From contig AP026540.1 in assembly GCA_026075535.2 (NCBI GenBank), forward strand, positions 6,758,001-6,822,000: a stretch of 64,000 bases of DNA, given 5' to 3'. Source of the DNA: Tricholoma matsutake. Lineage: Eukaryota; Basidiomycota; Agaricomycetes; Agaricales; Tricholomataceae. The notes under the pieces are model-generated. The model searched no databases. It was not told the DNA's origin and saw only the letters and a list, made by a program, of their open reading frames with translations. Below are positions 53,072 through 64,000 of this stretch, piece by piece. The translations under genes and the position numbers were made by a program. How positions within the stretch are numbered: position 1 is the stretch's first letter; each line of letters begins with the position of its first letter.

Positions 53072-56000
53072 TCAAGTCCGTGTACGCTTTTTGTTTGCCT
53101 TTTCTTTACGCCTTTTCGACCGAAGCTAGGGGACACGTCAAAGATTAACCAGCGAGCAACTTGGTATGAACACACCTCTTTCCTCATTCTGGAGTCGACC
53201 ATGGTATACCTTCCCTTGACGCCTTTCGGTCGTCCTTTGATGCCTTTGTGAATACCCTTCGCCACCACAACCTTGACCTCCTTTTTCTTCTTGTGACCTG
53301 ACGCCATGCCCTTGCGCATCAGCTTTTCTATCTGCTGAGCTTTCTCGCGCTCTGACATGTCAGAGGTCGCATTGACACCCTCGGCCTTCTTCATGGCCTT
53401 CTCTAAACGCTGCTGCGCTTTGAATTTCTTGCGTGCCTTGGCCTCTGCAACCTTTTTGATCGGTCGCGCATCCAAAGCTCGCTGTTTTTCGCGAAGCGCA
53501 GCTACAGCTTCTTTTGTGATCGGCAGGTTTGGCTTATAGAACTTAGACTCGTCGTCTAGGAACCACAAAGGAAGACCCTCTTTTGAGTTCAAGGAATACC
53601 GGTTGAATCCGTCATTGATCAGCTGGGTTTTCGTTGTCTGGCGATTGACAAGCTGCTGAGCAAGCGTCACAAGTTCTGGAGTATCTAGGCCCCCTTCTGG
53701 AATGCAATGGACCGTGAACAAGAAAACGAGCAGAATAGTAAAGAACGTACCTCTAATCTCGTTGGTGTCATTCCCGATACTCCAAAGGCTACGATCCTCC
53801 TGTCCTTGAGCAACAACACGGAAGTCATCATCGTCTTCTGAGGTAGCCTATAGATTGATGAATATCAGAACACCAGCTAAGTTGTGGTCCTCACAGCAGC
53901 TTCTGAATGCGACAGTCGACTATGCTCATCGACGGACATGTCGTCGTCGTCGCTGTCCTTCTCGTGTTCGTCCTCATCCCCATCCTCATTGTCGCTGATC
54001 ACGTCTGCGCCGTCTATGCCTGCAAATACATCTTGGCTGAACCAGAGTTGGGCAGCCTTGCTGACCGGGATCTTAGGCCCCTCAAGCTTTGTAACCAGGC
54101 GTGGTCGCTTTGAACTGTGAGAGGTATCGCCTTCCTTGTATGATCTTTTCCTTGCTTTGGAAAGAAAGGTTTCCCCATCGCTGTCACTTTCATCTGATGA
54201 CAAGTCGCTTCCGTCCTTCTCATCCCAACCACCAACGGAGGATTCACCATCGTCATCTTGTTCTTCCTGAATCCCATGCCACTCCTCGCGTTCTGTGTTT
54301 TTTCGTCTGGCCTCCATTATTTTATATTTGGCGTCTCGTTCACGCAACCTATTTTGGTAGGCATCGTAAAGCCCATCCAATTCTGCTTCCAACCCCATCA
54401 CCTTTCTCTCTCTCTCCTGATCCGAGTCCAACACTACGTCGCTCTCGCTTCCATTCTCTTCCGTCTCATGATCATCGCCCTCGTCGTCTTCGTCGATTTC
54501 TCCCTTCCGCAATGCATCTTCTGCCCGCACGAGGTCAAAAACGTCATCCTGTCCCAAGACAAGAGCCGCATCCTGCTGTTCCAAGCCGATATCTAAGGGA
54601 GCAGTCATCTGCAACTGCATGCGTTGGATGGTTCGTGCTTTGATCTCGTTGGCACGCCGTCTTTCACGCTTTGTCCGCGCCGCCACCTCGGCGTTGAGGC
54701 GCTCCAACTAATCACAGACAATGAGCAGATATAAAGCCACCTTTGATGAGCATACCTCTTCAGATATTTGCTGTTCCTCGTGGAGCTCCTCGGTTATTTC
54801 GACGGTTTCGGTCAGTTCTTCGGTAGTTTTGACCTTATTATCTAAACCAAACTGTGGTGGAAGGGTGGTCAGCAAAGTATTGGAAACTGGTGGAGTTTGC
54901 TTCAAACTTGCCTCTTCGCGAAGGGCGAGACGCCATTTTAGTAGTGTTTTGAAGTCGCCTTTACCAAGGACCTTCAGGTCATTACAATTAGCCTTGACAT
55001 CCTCGGAGGTTACGTGGAGATTCAACCACCTTGAAGTGATTGTCTCAACAAAAAGAATGACATTCAAAATAAACTGTACATACTCTCGTTCTTCCTCAGT
55101 TCCAAAAACAATTTTATTGGCAGTACCGAGTAGAGCAACTGGATCGCCGCCTCTCACGAAATCCCGTGCCGAAATCGTTTTGAAGAGTGTGTAATCTCCA
55201 TCAGCGTAGCCATCTCGCTGTCGTCGCTTCTTTTCGGGGTGGAAAACGTTTGCTTGAGCGTGAACAGCAGAGGGATCTTTGTTTACGCTAGGCTCCGAAG
55301 CAGAAATGTCTTTGAAGACATGTGCAGGATCGAGGAACTTGGGATCGATGTGTTTTGGTGCCAAGAAATCGCGACAGACAACAAAGATCTCGGCGGAGAC
55401 ATTTCTAACTTGTTTTGAGTTGTCTTCAAATATAATCAGGTGGGAGACATGTACCTGGATGATGGCGGCTTAGTTGCTTCAACTTTACCAAATAGCTGGT
55501 TGAAAACCCAAAGAAGGTTGTTGTAATCGGCACTGCGGAAAACTTTGGTAACGAAGACGCCTCCTTTGACAAGGAATTGTACGGCAAGTTTGAGGCTCAT
55601 CAATACGAGTTCTGATTGACTGTAGGCATCTTGAACCCAAGCAGTTCCAACGTTTGGAGCGCCATCATGAAGAACGACATCTGCTTTCCAGTCCTTTACG
55701 GCACTTCGGATGAGATTGCGACATTGTGGGGTGGTTATATCGGAAGCAAAGGTAATGACGTGAGGGATGGGTTTTATTGGCACGAGATCAACACCTAGAG
55801 AGGTGGATAAGGAGGCAATAAGAGGAAGGATAGAAAAAACTTGCCGACGATGATACTATTAGCAGGCATGTACTTGCTGGCGACCTGAAGCCAACCTCCT
55901 GGAGCTGCACACAAGTCGATGATGCATCTTGAGGTCTCCAAGAATGCAAATTTTTTGTTCAACTGGATGAGCTTGAAAGCGGAACGAGCACGATAACCTT

Positions 56001-56115
56001 GTTCTCTTAAAAGGAATAAGAAAAGAGAAAGAGGAGAAAGAAGACGAATATACTTTGCAAGCTTGTAATACTTGTCAAGGCGACCTTTACCAGTTTTTTT
56101 CTGAGATTTGGGCAT
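53072..56115 (-). CDS. SPB1: 27S pre-rRNA 2'-O-ribose methyltransferase SPB1
   Basis: Spb1 methylates G2922 (and U2921) of 25S rRNA in nucleolar pre-60S particles. ATG at 56,115 ([20 protein letters not shown]) begins the FtsJ/RrmJ-type domain: [23 protein letters not shown]-binding [14 protein letters not shown], then [10 protein letters not shown], catalytic [11 protein letters not shown] and FVTKVF, the K-D-K-E tetrad of this fold. The long C-terminal part ([34 protein letters not shown]) ends with the basic [20 protein letters not shown]. About six introns. Convergent with the SLS1-like gene, 58 bp between stops. Confidence 0.92.
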
Positions 56116-56182
56116 GAGAACTTGAAGACAAGTTGATACGAACACGTGATGAGCGCGTCTCTGTTTGCTGCCTTCACCAAAA
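56116..56182. promoter_or_regulatory. Shared divergent promoter, SPB1 / putative zinc-finger gene
   Basis: Only 67 bp between start codons, the shortest divergent spacing in the window. Contains CACGTG (56,143-56,148), which could act on both genes. Confidence 0.5.
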
Positions 56183-58037
56183 ATGTCTGGAAAACGTCGG
56201 GAGCTCGAATTCTTCACTGCTGCTGCTTCTTCTTTCAAACCAAGGCCTTATACTCCTGTTAAACTCAATCCTCGCCGCCACATCAACTCACATCCCCCTC
56301 CCATGGATCCGCACCCTTCCGACCCAAACGTCCTTTTCATTCATCCTCCATTCAACTCCTTTCCAAACTCTCATCTTCATCCAGACGGTCTGACCTTTCA
56401 ACTAATGACTGAAAATCCTAACTGGTTCCTCGACCCCCACAGTTTTATCTCCAGCACAAATATAATTTCTTATCCTCCTCAGCTAGAACCTCCCCGCGGC
56501 TGGTGTCCAGCAAAGAAAAAAGATCTCAAAGATAGAGGCTCAGAAGGTTGGCCCGATGGTGAAGAGCCACGCCTTAGGTGTACTTTTTGCAGAAGAACTT
56601 ACGCAGGTGTCAACGCCAAGAGCATGTGGAGACGACATATCTTTGAGAAACACAATATCCCAATGTCTAATCGGCGCGATGGATCCGACCGTCCCCGTGG
56701 ACGAGGTTCAAACAGTATGTAGAGTCGCCATCACTCATCTTCATGGTCTCACTCGGCGCGTTCTAGAGGAAAACAGTCACGTTGTCCCAAGGCCTCGTCT
56801 ACAGTCCCATGATAGTCTTGTCAATCTGGATATAGCATCCCAAACTGATTCTCTCAATGTCTCCCACAAATCAAAATTCCGCTCTCTTTTTTCTGCCACA
56901 GGCGAGCCCCGCAATCGTCGGAATTCTGTCAAGGAACGACGCCACAACACCTTTCCTCTTTCAGCTGCTCCCCAATCTGATTCACCTCAAGACGAGCGAG
57001 AAACCCACCACTCTCCTACGCATGCCCTTCCTCTTAGTCCGCCATTGACTCCACAATCATCAACGTCCCCTGATCCTATCCGTGCCTCTTTTGAGCCTCC
57101 CACACAGCTTTCTACTCCTCTCCCCGTCGTACCACCTTCCCCGTACGATCCCCTTCTCACACCTTCTTTTCGGCACTCTCCTCCGCGTCTTCCCTCTGAT
57201 CAGCCATGGCGTTTCCCCAGTCCAAGCCATCCACTGCACTCGCGAGCACGGGAACTCTCGTTGAGCATGCTTATTCGCGAAGTGAATAGTCCCGTGATGA
57301 AGGGGTTGCCTGTCCTCGGTGCAAGTCCTGGTATGGCACAATCTCCCCCTGCGCCCCTTTCACGCGTCCTCAAAGCAGAGCGAAACATTTTTGAGGTAGA
57401 CACGCCTGAAAGTGTTGCAAAATCATTACATACATCCCCCCGGGCTTTCTTTCCAGACCAGTCACTTACACCCCTCGGAATTCGGATATTCTCTACTAAA
57501 ACACGACATCAGATTGCAGAATCCCCTCTGCATCGCAGTTCAACCCCTGCTGCAAGAGACCGTGCGCCATCGGAATCAGCCGATAACTGGCTTTCAGAAG
57601 CCTCTCTCATGTCGTCTTCTTCGAGTCTTGGCACCTCCGAACTCCTGACAAGTGGTGATCCCTTCGTTACCATGTATTCTTCGTGGGGACCCATCGCCCA
57701 CTGTGAACATGACAAGCCACAAGAGCTCCCAAGTTCACCACCCAGTGGTCCAGAAAATGATAGTCCTGTTTTGCGAAATGCCGCACTCCCGCGCGGTGTC
57801 GGCCTTGGTATCGGCCTTCTAGGGCCATTCAGTCTTCCAAAGGATACCCAAAGTCCTGTCACCGAAACTGTCATTGACGTAGGCGGTGACTTTACAGACA
57901 TGCTCACTTGTCCGCTCCTAGAAGAGGAAGGTGATAAGACCACATCTTCAACGGTAGCTGACAATAACAAGGCGAATTGCCACGCGACATCTCCACCAAA
58001 GAAGAAGAGGAGAATGACCGTCGACAATCTTGATTGA
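56183..58037 (+). CDS. Putative single C2H2-type zinc-finger protein, function unknown
   Basis: Two exons: ATG 56,183 ([20 protein letters not shown]) to 56,718, then intron, then a long second exon to 58,037. Near residue 132 is [20 protein letters not shown] followed by IFEKH, a C-x2-C-x13-H-x4-H arrangement as in single C2H2/BED-like fingers. The second exon is Ser/Pro-rich and disordered, with a PPKKKRRM nuclear-localisation-type motif near the C-terminus. I infer a nuclear DNA-binding protein of basidiomycetes but do not recognise the family. The exon junction is at [13 protein letters not shown]. Confidence 0.72.
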
Positions 58038-58625
58038 TTGTTCCGACAACAACAACAACCCCCCCCCCCCCCCCCCTTTTGTATCGCTATGCTCTGTCCT
58101 ATGCTCTGAAGTCCCGTTGGTGAATGTTCTCATGTCATTTCTGGTGCATCTATTCGTGATTCCATGTTCCCTTCCTCTTTACCCTATTTTATCCTCTTGA
58201 CGTTACTATTCTCGGAATATCATATCTGTGCCATAAATATGTTCTTGTATGCCTTGTATTGTGTACACATAAGCTTGTAGAATATTACGCCTCGTTGTTG
58301 CCTCATTCATCAAAACCAAAGATCGCACATACATAGCTTGCGTGAGAAAATTGATCAAGTTCAGCACAGGAACGTAAACTCTTTGATCCTGCTTGCAGAC
58401 AGACCATACAACCCTGTCCTCTCATTGCTTTCATCCTCTCGGTTTCTTCCAGATTCCCACCCCAAGGTTAGCATTCTCCTCATCATGTAACAATTATATC
58501 AATATCGTTTCTACCAGTTAATCTCACGCCGAAATTATATCCAGTCTTAGGAGTTTCGAGTTGCCTCGATCAGCGACACGACCTTACGACGACAAACCCT
58601 TGTACCTTAACATCCCTTAAACAGA
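58038..58625. other. Intergenic region upstream of RAC1
   Basis: It contains the poly-C tract and the RAC1 promoter. It is AT-rich near 58,190-58,300. No gene was found. Confidence 0.4.
58059..58076. repeat. 18-base C homopolymer
   Basis: A run of 18 cytosines follows a short CAA repeat, 22 bp after the stop codon of the zinc-finger gene. It lies in the 3' UTR or terminator region. Its length is unreliable in sequencing. Confidence 0.7.
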
Positions 58626-59589
58626 ATGCAGGCCATTAAATGTCCGTGCTACGCTTGAAACATTTGTGGTAATCAGCTAACTATGGTCCCCAGGTGTTGT
58701 TGTGGGAGATGGTGCCGTAGGGAAGGTATGGATCAGATAATATGCACTGTGGTCTAATATATATCGTTAATACAATTTACACCTGTCAGACATGCCTTCT
58801 CATCTCTTATACAACCAATGCTTTCCCAGTAAGTACTTCTTGTGACATGTATCCACCTTCTTTCATAGAAATCCACCGATAGGGAGAATACATACCCACC
58901 GGTGTGTTGCCACCTAGAGTACTCACTCCATTGCCGTTCTGATAATCTCCCACAGTGTTCGATAACTATTCCGCAAATGTCATGGTAGATGGAAAGACCA
59001 TCTCTCTCGGTCTATGGGACACGGCAGGCCAAGAAGATTACGACCGACTCCGTCCGCTTTCTTACCCCCAAACCGATGTTTTCTTGATTTGTTTTTCTAT
59101 CGTCAGTCCTCCGAGCTATGAGAACGTCAGGACTAAGGTAGAGCTCTTCGCTATACCAAGACTGGCATGCTGATGCCGGATGCAGTGGTATCCTGAAATA
59201 TCCCATCATGCTCCTTCAACATCTGTAGTGCTTGTTGGTACCAAGCTTGATTTGCGCGAGGACCCGACAACGATTGAGAAACTGCGAGACCGGTAAGATT
59301 TGCCCGGTCTACTCTGTATGCTTATGTTGTTGATGATTTACAGCCGCATGTCACCTATTCAATACTCGCAAGGTGTTGCAATGTGCAAAGACATTGGAGC
59401 GGTGAAATACCTCGAATGTTCAGCCCTGACGCAGAAGGGTTTGAAGACAGTTTTTGATGAGGCTATCCGGGCTGTTTGTGAGTGCATACGTCGCAATTCC
59501 ATCTATCCATTTAACATTGGATCACAGTGAATCCTCCTCCGCAGGTGAAGAGGCCGAGTGGGAATAAATCTAAGTGCATCGTCGCATAA
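58626..59589 (+). CDS. RAC1: Rho-family small GTPase Rac1
   Basis: Rac1 controls actin, polarity and NADPH-oxidase signalling in hyphae. Eight exons: MQAIKC / [10 protein letters not shown] / [13 protein letters not shown] / GEYIPT / [19 protein letters not shown] and [20 protein letters not shown] / [20 protein letters not shown] / [14 protein letters not shown] / [20 protein letters not shown]1 (GDGAVGKT), switch I (FDNYS), G3 (DTAGQE), G4 (GTKLDL) and G5 (CSAL) are all intact. Switch [13 protein letters not shown] is typical of Rac rather than Rho or Cdc42. The polybasic tail ends in CIVA, a CAAX box with terminal Ala. The last intron separates AV from LNPPP. Confidence 0.9.
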
Positions 59590-60983
59590 GTATCTTATAC
59601 AGTTGAATTTTTCTCCTTCTGCGGAGGTGATTTGTATCACCGTACTATATTACGCCATTTATGTCCTTGCTCAAACGTCCTTTACGACCATATGCCGTTT
59701 CTTTCTTAGCAAGTTTTACCACCATAGATGCTAAAATGTGCCGACAGTAGACCAACCCTAGCTGCCTGATACGGAAAACCCCTACTAAGGTTAAGTGCGA
59801 CTTCTGTCCGGACACGGTTGGGCGATTTCTGTTCGGATTGAACCTAGGTTAACCTCAAGAGCCACGAAAGTGTCTAAAACCGGTAGACTCAGAAAATAAG
59901 CTGCTAGGCGTTAGCGGAAGTTTCCCGGGCCGGGCGGCTGCGGCCTACTACTTCTAAGAGGTAAAACTGGCAGAACAAGTAGGTCTTACTCCTGAGTCAA
60001 TGTCCTTATCTTCGTGTCCTACAGCCAGAACTACAGTCCTTATACCAGGAAGTTCACCTTTTCAAGCTAATAACTTTGCAACCTCAGGATCAGAAATCTG
60101 TAAAGATTCAGCCCACCTGAAATGGGAAGTTTCAAGGTTTCAGGAACGATAACAAGTAACTCTCACTAAAATTGTAAATTTAGGCACAGTTTTTTTTGTT
60201 AGCCTGAAGTGTTGTACACGAGTTGTACGCCCCGGCGTATATCTCTAATCATAAGGACTCATTATTGTAGATTGATTGTAGACTTGGCCGAGAACAACCA
60301 TCTACGTCGTTTGAGTTGCTCCGCCAACTAGTTCTTTAGGCATATGAAAATCATAAAAACTCCATATCATCATGTCGGGAGAAATACATTTCATATTTTT
60401 AGCTTAGTTTTGTGAGAAGGGTGATGGTATTGTATGATATCTACAGGATCAAGTGAGATGATTTTCTTGGCAGGTTTTCAAAGCCGCCGTGGTAAATCTA
60501 TCCTGTCCTACCTGTCCTATCCGCGATAAATCCAAGTTGAAATTGCAGTGTGGCCTAGGGCTGGATCCAAGCTGCTAGGCTGCGTGTCACCGGCCGGCCT
60601 GCGGTAGGCGGTGGCAGTATACAAACAGCCCGCCCAGTTTTGCCATCTGCCAGCAGCCAACAACACTATGGGAACTTTTTGCGCTGCCCAGCACCGACTC
60701 GGATCGCTTGCCTCCTCCTTCCGCCGTGATCGTGAGTCCAGTGTCCGCTGATGATCATGTATATATGATGGGCAGTTGGTCACCAAGAAAGATGTACATC
60801 TTCAGCGCAGCCTTGACCCGTTCGACCTATTCCTTCTTTTGTTTCTGCTTTTTGCACTCTTTTCACCCAGTCGACATCTAGCCTGCGTCCGTTGGTATCT
60901 CAATTGATTGAGGACTGATTCTACTGCGTGCGTCGCTTGATTCTCAGTATGGAATTATACATAATGATATTGTAGTTCGGTTC
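59590..60983. other. Intergenic region of about 1.4 kb
   Basis: No gene is supported. Only short frames, such as minus 60,517-60,786, occur, without protein features. It contains the palindrome GGCCGGCC around 60,592. The right end is the promoter of the next gene. Confidence 0.4.
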
Positions 60984-63900
60984 ATGAACTCAAGTCAGAA
61001 TCATGAATCTGAACGGTCTTCTCGGCATGTCTCTACCCTCTCGTACAACACATACGCGTCCACCTTCACCACCGATAGTAGCATTCAAGAATCCTCGTGG
61101 TCTTCCCGGTTTCCAACCCCTCCCGTTTCAGTACCTATCTCGCCTGCATTTAGTATACCGTCCGTGGGCGGAAATACTTCCACTGTACGCAACACCTTGC
61201 AAGTCCAGGGATCGACAGCCCCACGTCTGGGAGGCACTGGCCTCCGTTCGAATGCGACCTCTGCACATGGATCACCTGCATATCCCTTAAGATCTCACCA
61301 ACCACCCGCCTCGCACGTGCCGTCACCACATGATTGGCATGATGGAGCGTCCAGCATCACAATAGATACCATACTTGAAGATCGGCTGCTATCTACTTCA
61401 TTCATCACAACTCTCCTCGAGGAGAATGCGTCCATCCGGTCTGCCCAACGCACCTCTCGTAATAGTGAAGCCTTCAGTGGCTTCTCCGAAATTTCCTACC
61501 CTCCGGTGGCTTCTGCATTTCGTGATATTCACGTCCAATTTTCACCATTGCGAACACGCATGCTGCGACAGCCTGGATGGGCGCTTCCTAGTGCCTTTAC
61601 ACCAATTATAGAATCACTGAATCGTCTCTCTGAGGATTCGGTGAATCAAGACTATGGCGTAAAGGCAGCTGGCTTTTTCAATGAGCTCCACTTGAAGGGC
61701 AGCTCTTCGGTGCATGTCACCCATGCATTACCACCCAGCCCTTCTGCCGAGAATCTCCTAGATGGATATTCGCAAGTTGATGTCGACCCATATAAAGGTA
61801 CCGGTATCTTACCTTCAAACCCCTCTTCGCTTGGCACTACTTCAGATGAGTATCTCCCGGAGGGTTCTCAGGCAGCCCATGGCCGGCAATCAATACCCTC
61901 CATCAGAAGCTTGGTGCCTTCCTGGATATCTCGTATTTCCTCCAGTCGATCTATCAGGCGTGTCATGGCCCGGAGAACCGTGCGGCCTTTACCTCCTGTT
62001 CCCATTTTAAACCACACCTGCGTAGTGGAGACTGATGGTCGAGAAGCTGACGAGTTCGAGTCTCTGAACCCAGTTAACCGTTCAGTGATAGTTGACTATG
62101 GCGGCAACCATTCTCACCGAAGGCGCAGCTCTCGTTTTACACCCGATAAGGAAGAGCCATTTGACGATTTTATGACCGTAGGTCTGGAGATGAACTTCGT
62201 TCAACCTAAACGAAGTCCCCAACTAGAGCGACTTTTCGGTGATCAATGGCCATGGTGTTTTGATACGCCAATGGTCAAGTGGGATTTGTTGGTCCAACAT
62301 CAGAAACGGACGTTTGTCATTCTATTCGTCTTTCTTATGGTGGTCTTTGCCGCAGTCGGTACGACACTGGGAATCGTTATCCGAAGAAAAGGTGCAACCC
62401 CTGTGTGTTCTGCAGGCCTTGCTGGGGCCAGGTGTGATTTAAGTCGGTCATTTTCCTGGTGATATTAAAAATTCTCTGACCCTTTTGCTTCAAGATGCGA
62501 CATGTGTTTGTACTTCAACTTCCCCTGGAAGATGTGATGGTTTAGCTCAGAATATCCTTGATCTCATTCCAACACTAAATCAATGTTTCCTCACCAACAT
62601 GACACCCAGAGCGGTCTACAATGGCATCTGGCTTGCTCAGGGTGCCCCGGAAGGGAGTAATTGTACATCCCAGTCATTGTTGGTTGATGTAGCCCCTGCG
62701 CTCAATCTGCGAACGTTGCCAAATGTCACGCAGTGGGCACAAACCGCTCTGCTCTGGAATTTGATCGAATCGCAGGATATTCGAGCCGTAATGAAATTGC
62801 AGAATTTCATTCAGAATGCTCCATGGAACATGTTTGGTCAATCGGTCGAGAACACGTCTTTCTCAGTTTTGGTGTCAGGATACACGTTCAATTTCGCGGT
62901 CCAACAAGTAGCTCCACCAAACACATCATTTGTGCTGCAGAGCCAACCGACGAAGACTCAGTTAGCGCACGTTGGATCTGGTGCTCAATCTGTTCTAGAC
63001 CGTATGTATAGCTTTGCCGTTGGTAAGGCAATCTTTTCCTCACATGTCATAATACTCATCTACCTACCTAGCTTCGTCCACGCAGTACCAAATGGCCTTG
63101 CAAAATTACTGGATCTCCGTTCTTCAGCAGCGGCCGGCGGACCTGCCGGTCTTCATCTCAGCACTGAACGCCTCCCCTATCTTACTTCCTTTCGATGTCA
63201 CACCGTCACCCCAAACCGTTGCAAGCCTATTGACAGTTCCGGCTCCTTCATCTTTTCCACCTCCGCTGGGATGCTATCCAGGGCTCAGCTCAGCTCAGAA
63301 AGAGTGGATTGACTCGATCGAGGGTCCAGTATTTGGGCTCACACCGATAAACAATACTACTCAATTCGAACCGGCATGCTACCCGGACAGACCTGTGTAT
63401 GGCGTTCTGGATGTCCTGCGCCTGCGCCTACCTTTCAATGATTCCAGAACGGATGTCGCCAGACAAGCCGTTGTCTTGAAGCGTGACGTTGTCCCGCGGG
63501 TTTTGGTTTACAGCGGGGAAGCTCTAAGTTCGCTGCCAAATGGCAACATGACCACGATTTCTAGAGAGCAACGTGATCCTCGCCAATATGGAGTGCTGGG
63601 GAACTTTGACCATGTTGTTCTGAGATATTTATCTTCCATTTCAGACATCGATGTTGCAATTGCGCTTGTGAAGTATATCCTCGGATCTGCCTCCACGCCT
63701 CCAATTTCTCCGACTAATACTTCCATCCTTTACGAGTCACTCCCTATGATCCCAGTGATGGAGGTGGCAGTATTTGGATCAATCGCCCCGTCAGACATCG
63801 ATTGGGTTGTTTCGGCGTTTAGCACTACCTCTGGTTCCCTTTTCTTTGGATCTGATGAAGGGGGGGCTCTTCGAAGTTGGGCTATCATGGGATGTGGGAG

Positions 63901-64000
63901 CATGATTGCGTGGTCAGAAACAGCTCTGTCCCCCCTTGTTGTTCACGACCGTAATTTATCAGATTCGGTCTTCAATCAAACATGGACAGCGGTCTCGACA
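60984..64000 (+). CDS. Large single-pass membrane protein with disordered N-terminal half, unrecognised (3' end beyond window)
   Basis: ATG at 60,984. The first exon (to 62,440) gives about 445 cytosolic-type, Ser/Pro/Arg-rich residues with no fold signal, then a basic QHQKRTF and one membrane segment VILFVFLMVVFAAVGTTLGI (about residues 450-475). The large C-terminal part that follows is lumenal or extracellular: EGF-like CSAGLAGARCDL joined to NATCVCTSTSPGRCDG, then many N-x-S/T sequons (SNCTSQ, NVTQW, ENTSF, PNTSF). Introns at 62,441 and 63,025; later exons are open to the end of the window. The topology (type II) is inferred from the basic residues on the N side. No family recognised. Confidence 0.72.

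Noticed and set aside
60517..60786. 89-residue minus-strand frame in the gap after RAC1
   Set aside because: Composition and position fit promoter DNA; no start context, no homology.
1..64000. CRISPR array, tRNA or rRNA genes, secondary-metabolite cluster
   Set aside because: I looked for regularly spaced repeats, GGTTCGA-type B boxes in tRNA context and clustered biosynthetic enzymes. None gave a convincing candidate.

Overview
The window is nuclear DNA of a basidiomycete fungus, most likely an agaricomycete. The genes are cut by many short (about 45-75 bp) GT-AG introns. The proteins belong to families typical of filamentous fungi (HapX, Rac1, NudE, SLS1), and the repeats include chromodomain Ty3/gypsy elements. 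No species is claimed.

Positions 1-17,660 are a nest of decayed Ty3/gypsy retrotransposons of two families. An old element A (family 2) is broken twice: element G1 (family 1, 5' end outside the window) ends at 4,506 and element B (family 1) occupies 5,183-11,429. The pieces of A are 4,507-5,182 and 11,430-12,047. They are followed by one LTR (12,048 to about 12,250) and then by a second family-2 element C with its 3' LTR at 17,438-17,660. All copies carry premature stops, mostly TGA where arginine CGA is expected. From 17,661 to 18,895 there is no gene, only a 158-bp tandem duplication. From 18,896 to 21,042 lies a 2.1-kb fold-back element with 880-bp inverted arms, CACTG/CAGTG termini and an ATA direct repeat on both sides, so it looks like a non-autonomous CACTA-type transposon.

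From 21,337 onward the window is compact housekeeping euchromatin. In order: KAE1 (tRNA t6A), a GT8 glycosyltransferase, a short AT-hook ORF in a possible transposon remnant, pyruvate dehydrogenase E2, exosome CSL4, NudE, the spliceosomal ESS-2/DGCR14 protein, a FYV6/FAM192A protein, an SRF1-like membrane protein, an SLC35F5-like transporter, SLX9, an ankyrin protein, an unassigned coiled-coil protein, an XRCC2-like RAD51 paralog, a PPR protein, the iron regulator HapX, eIF3b, an SLS1-like mitochondrial protein, SPB1, a putative zinc-finger protein, Rac1, and an unrecognised single-pass membrane protein that runs off the end.

The genes do not form one pathway. Ribosome biogenesis and translation (SLX9, SPB1, eIF3b), RNA processing (CSL4, ESS-2, FYV6, KAE1) and mitochondrial function (E2, PPR, SLS1) recur. 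Several pairs share short divergent promoters (67-132 bp between start codons) or have 3' ends under 130 bp apart. No secondary-metabolite cluster, CRISPR array, rRNA or tRNA gene was found.
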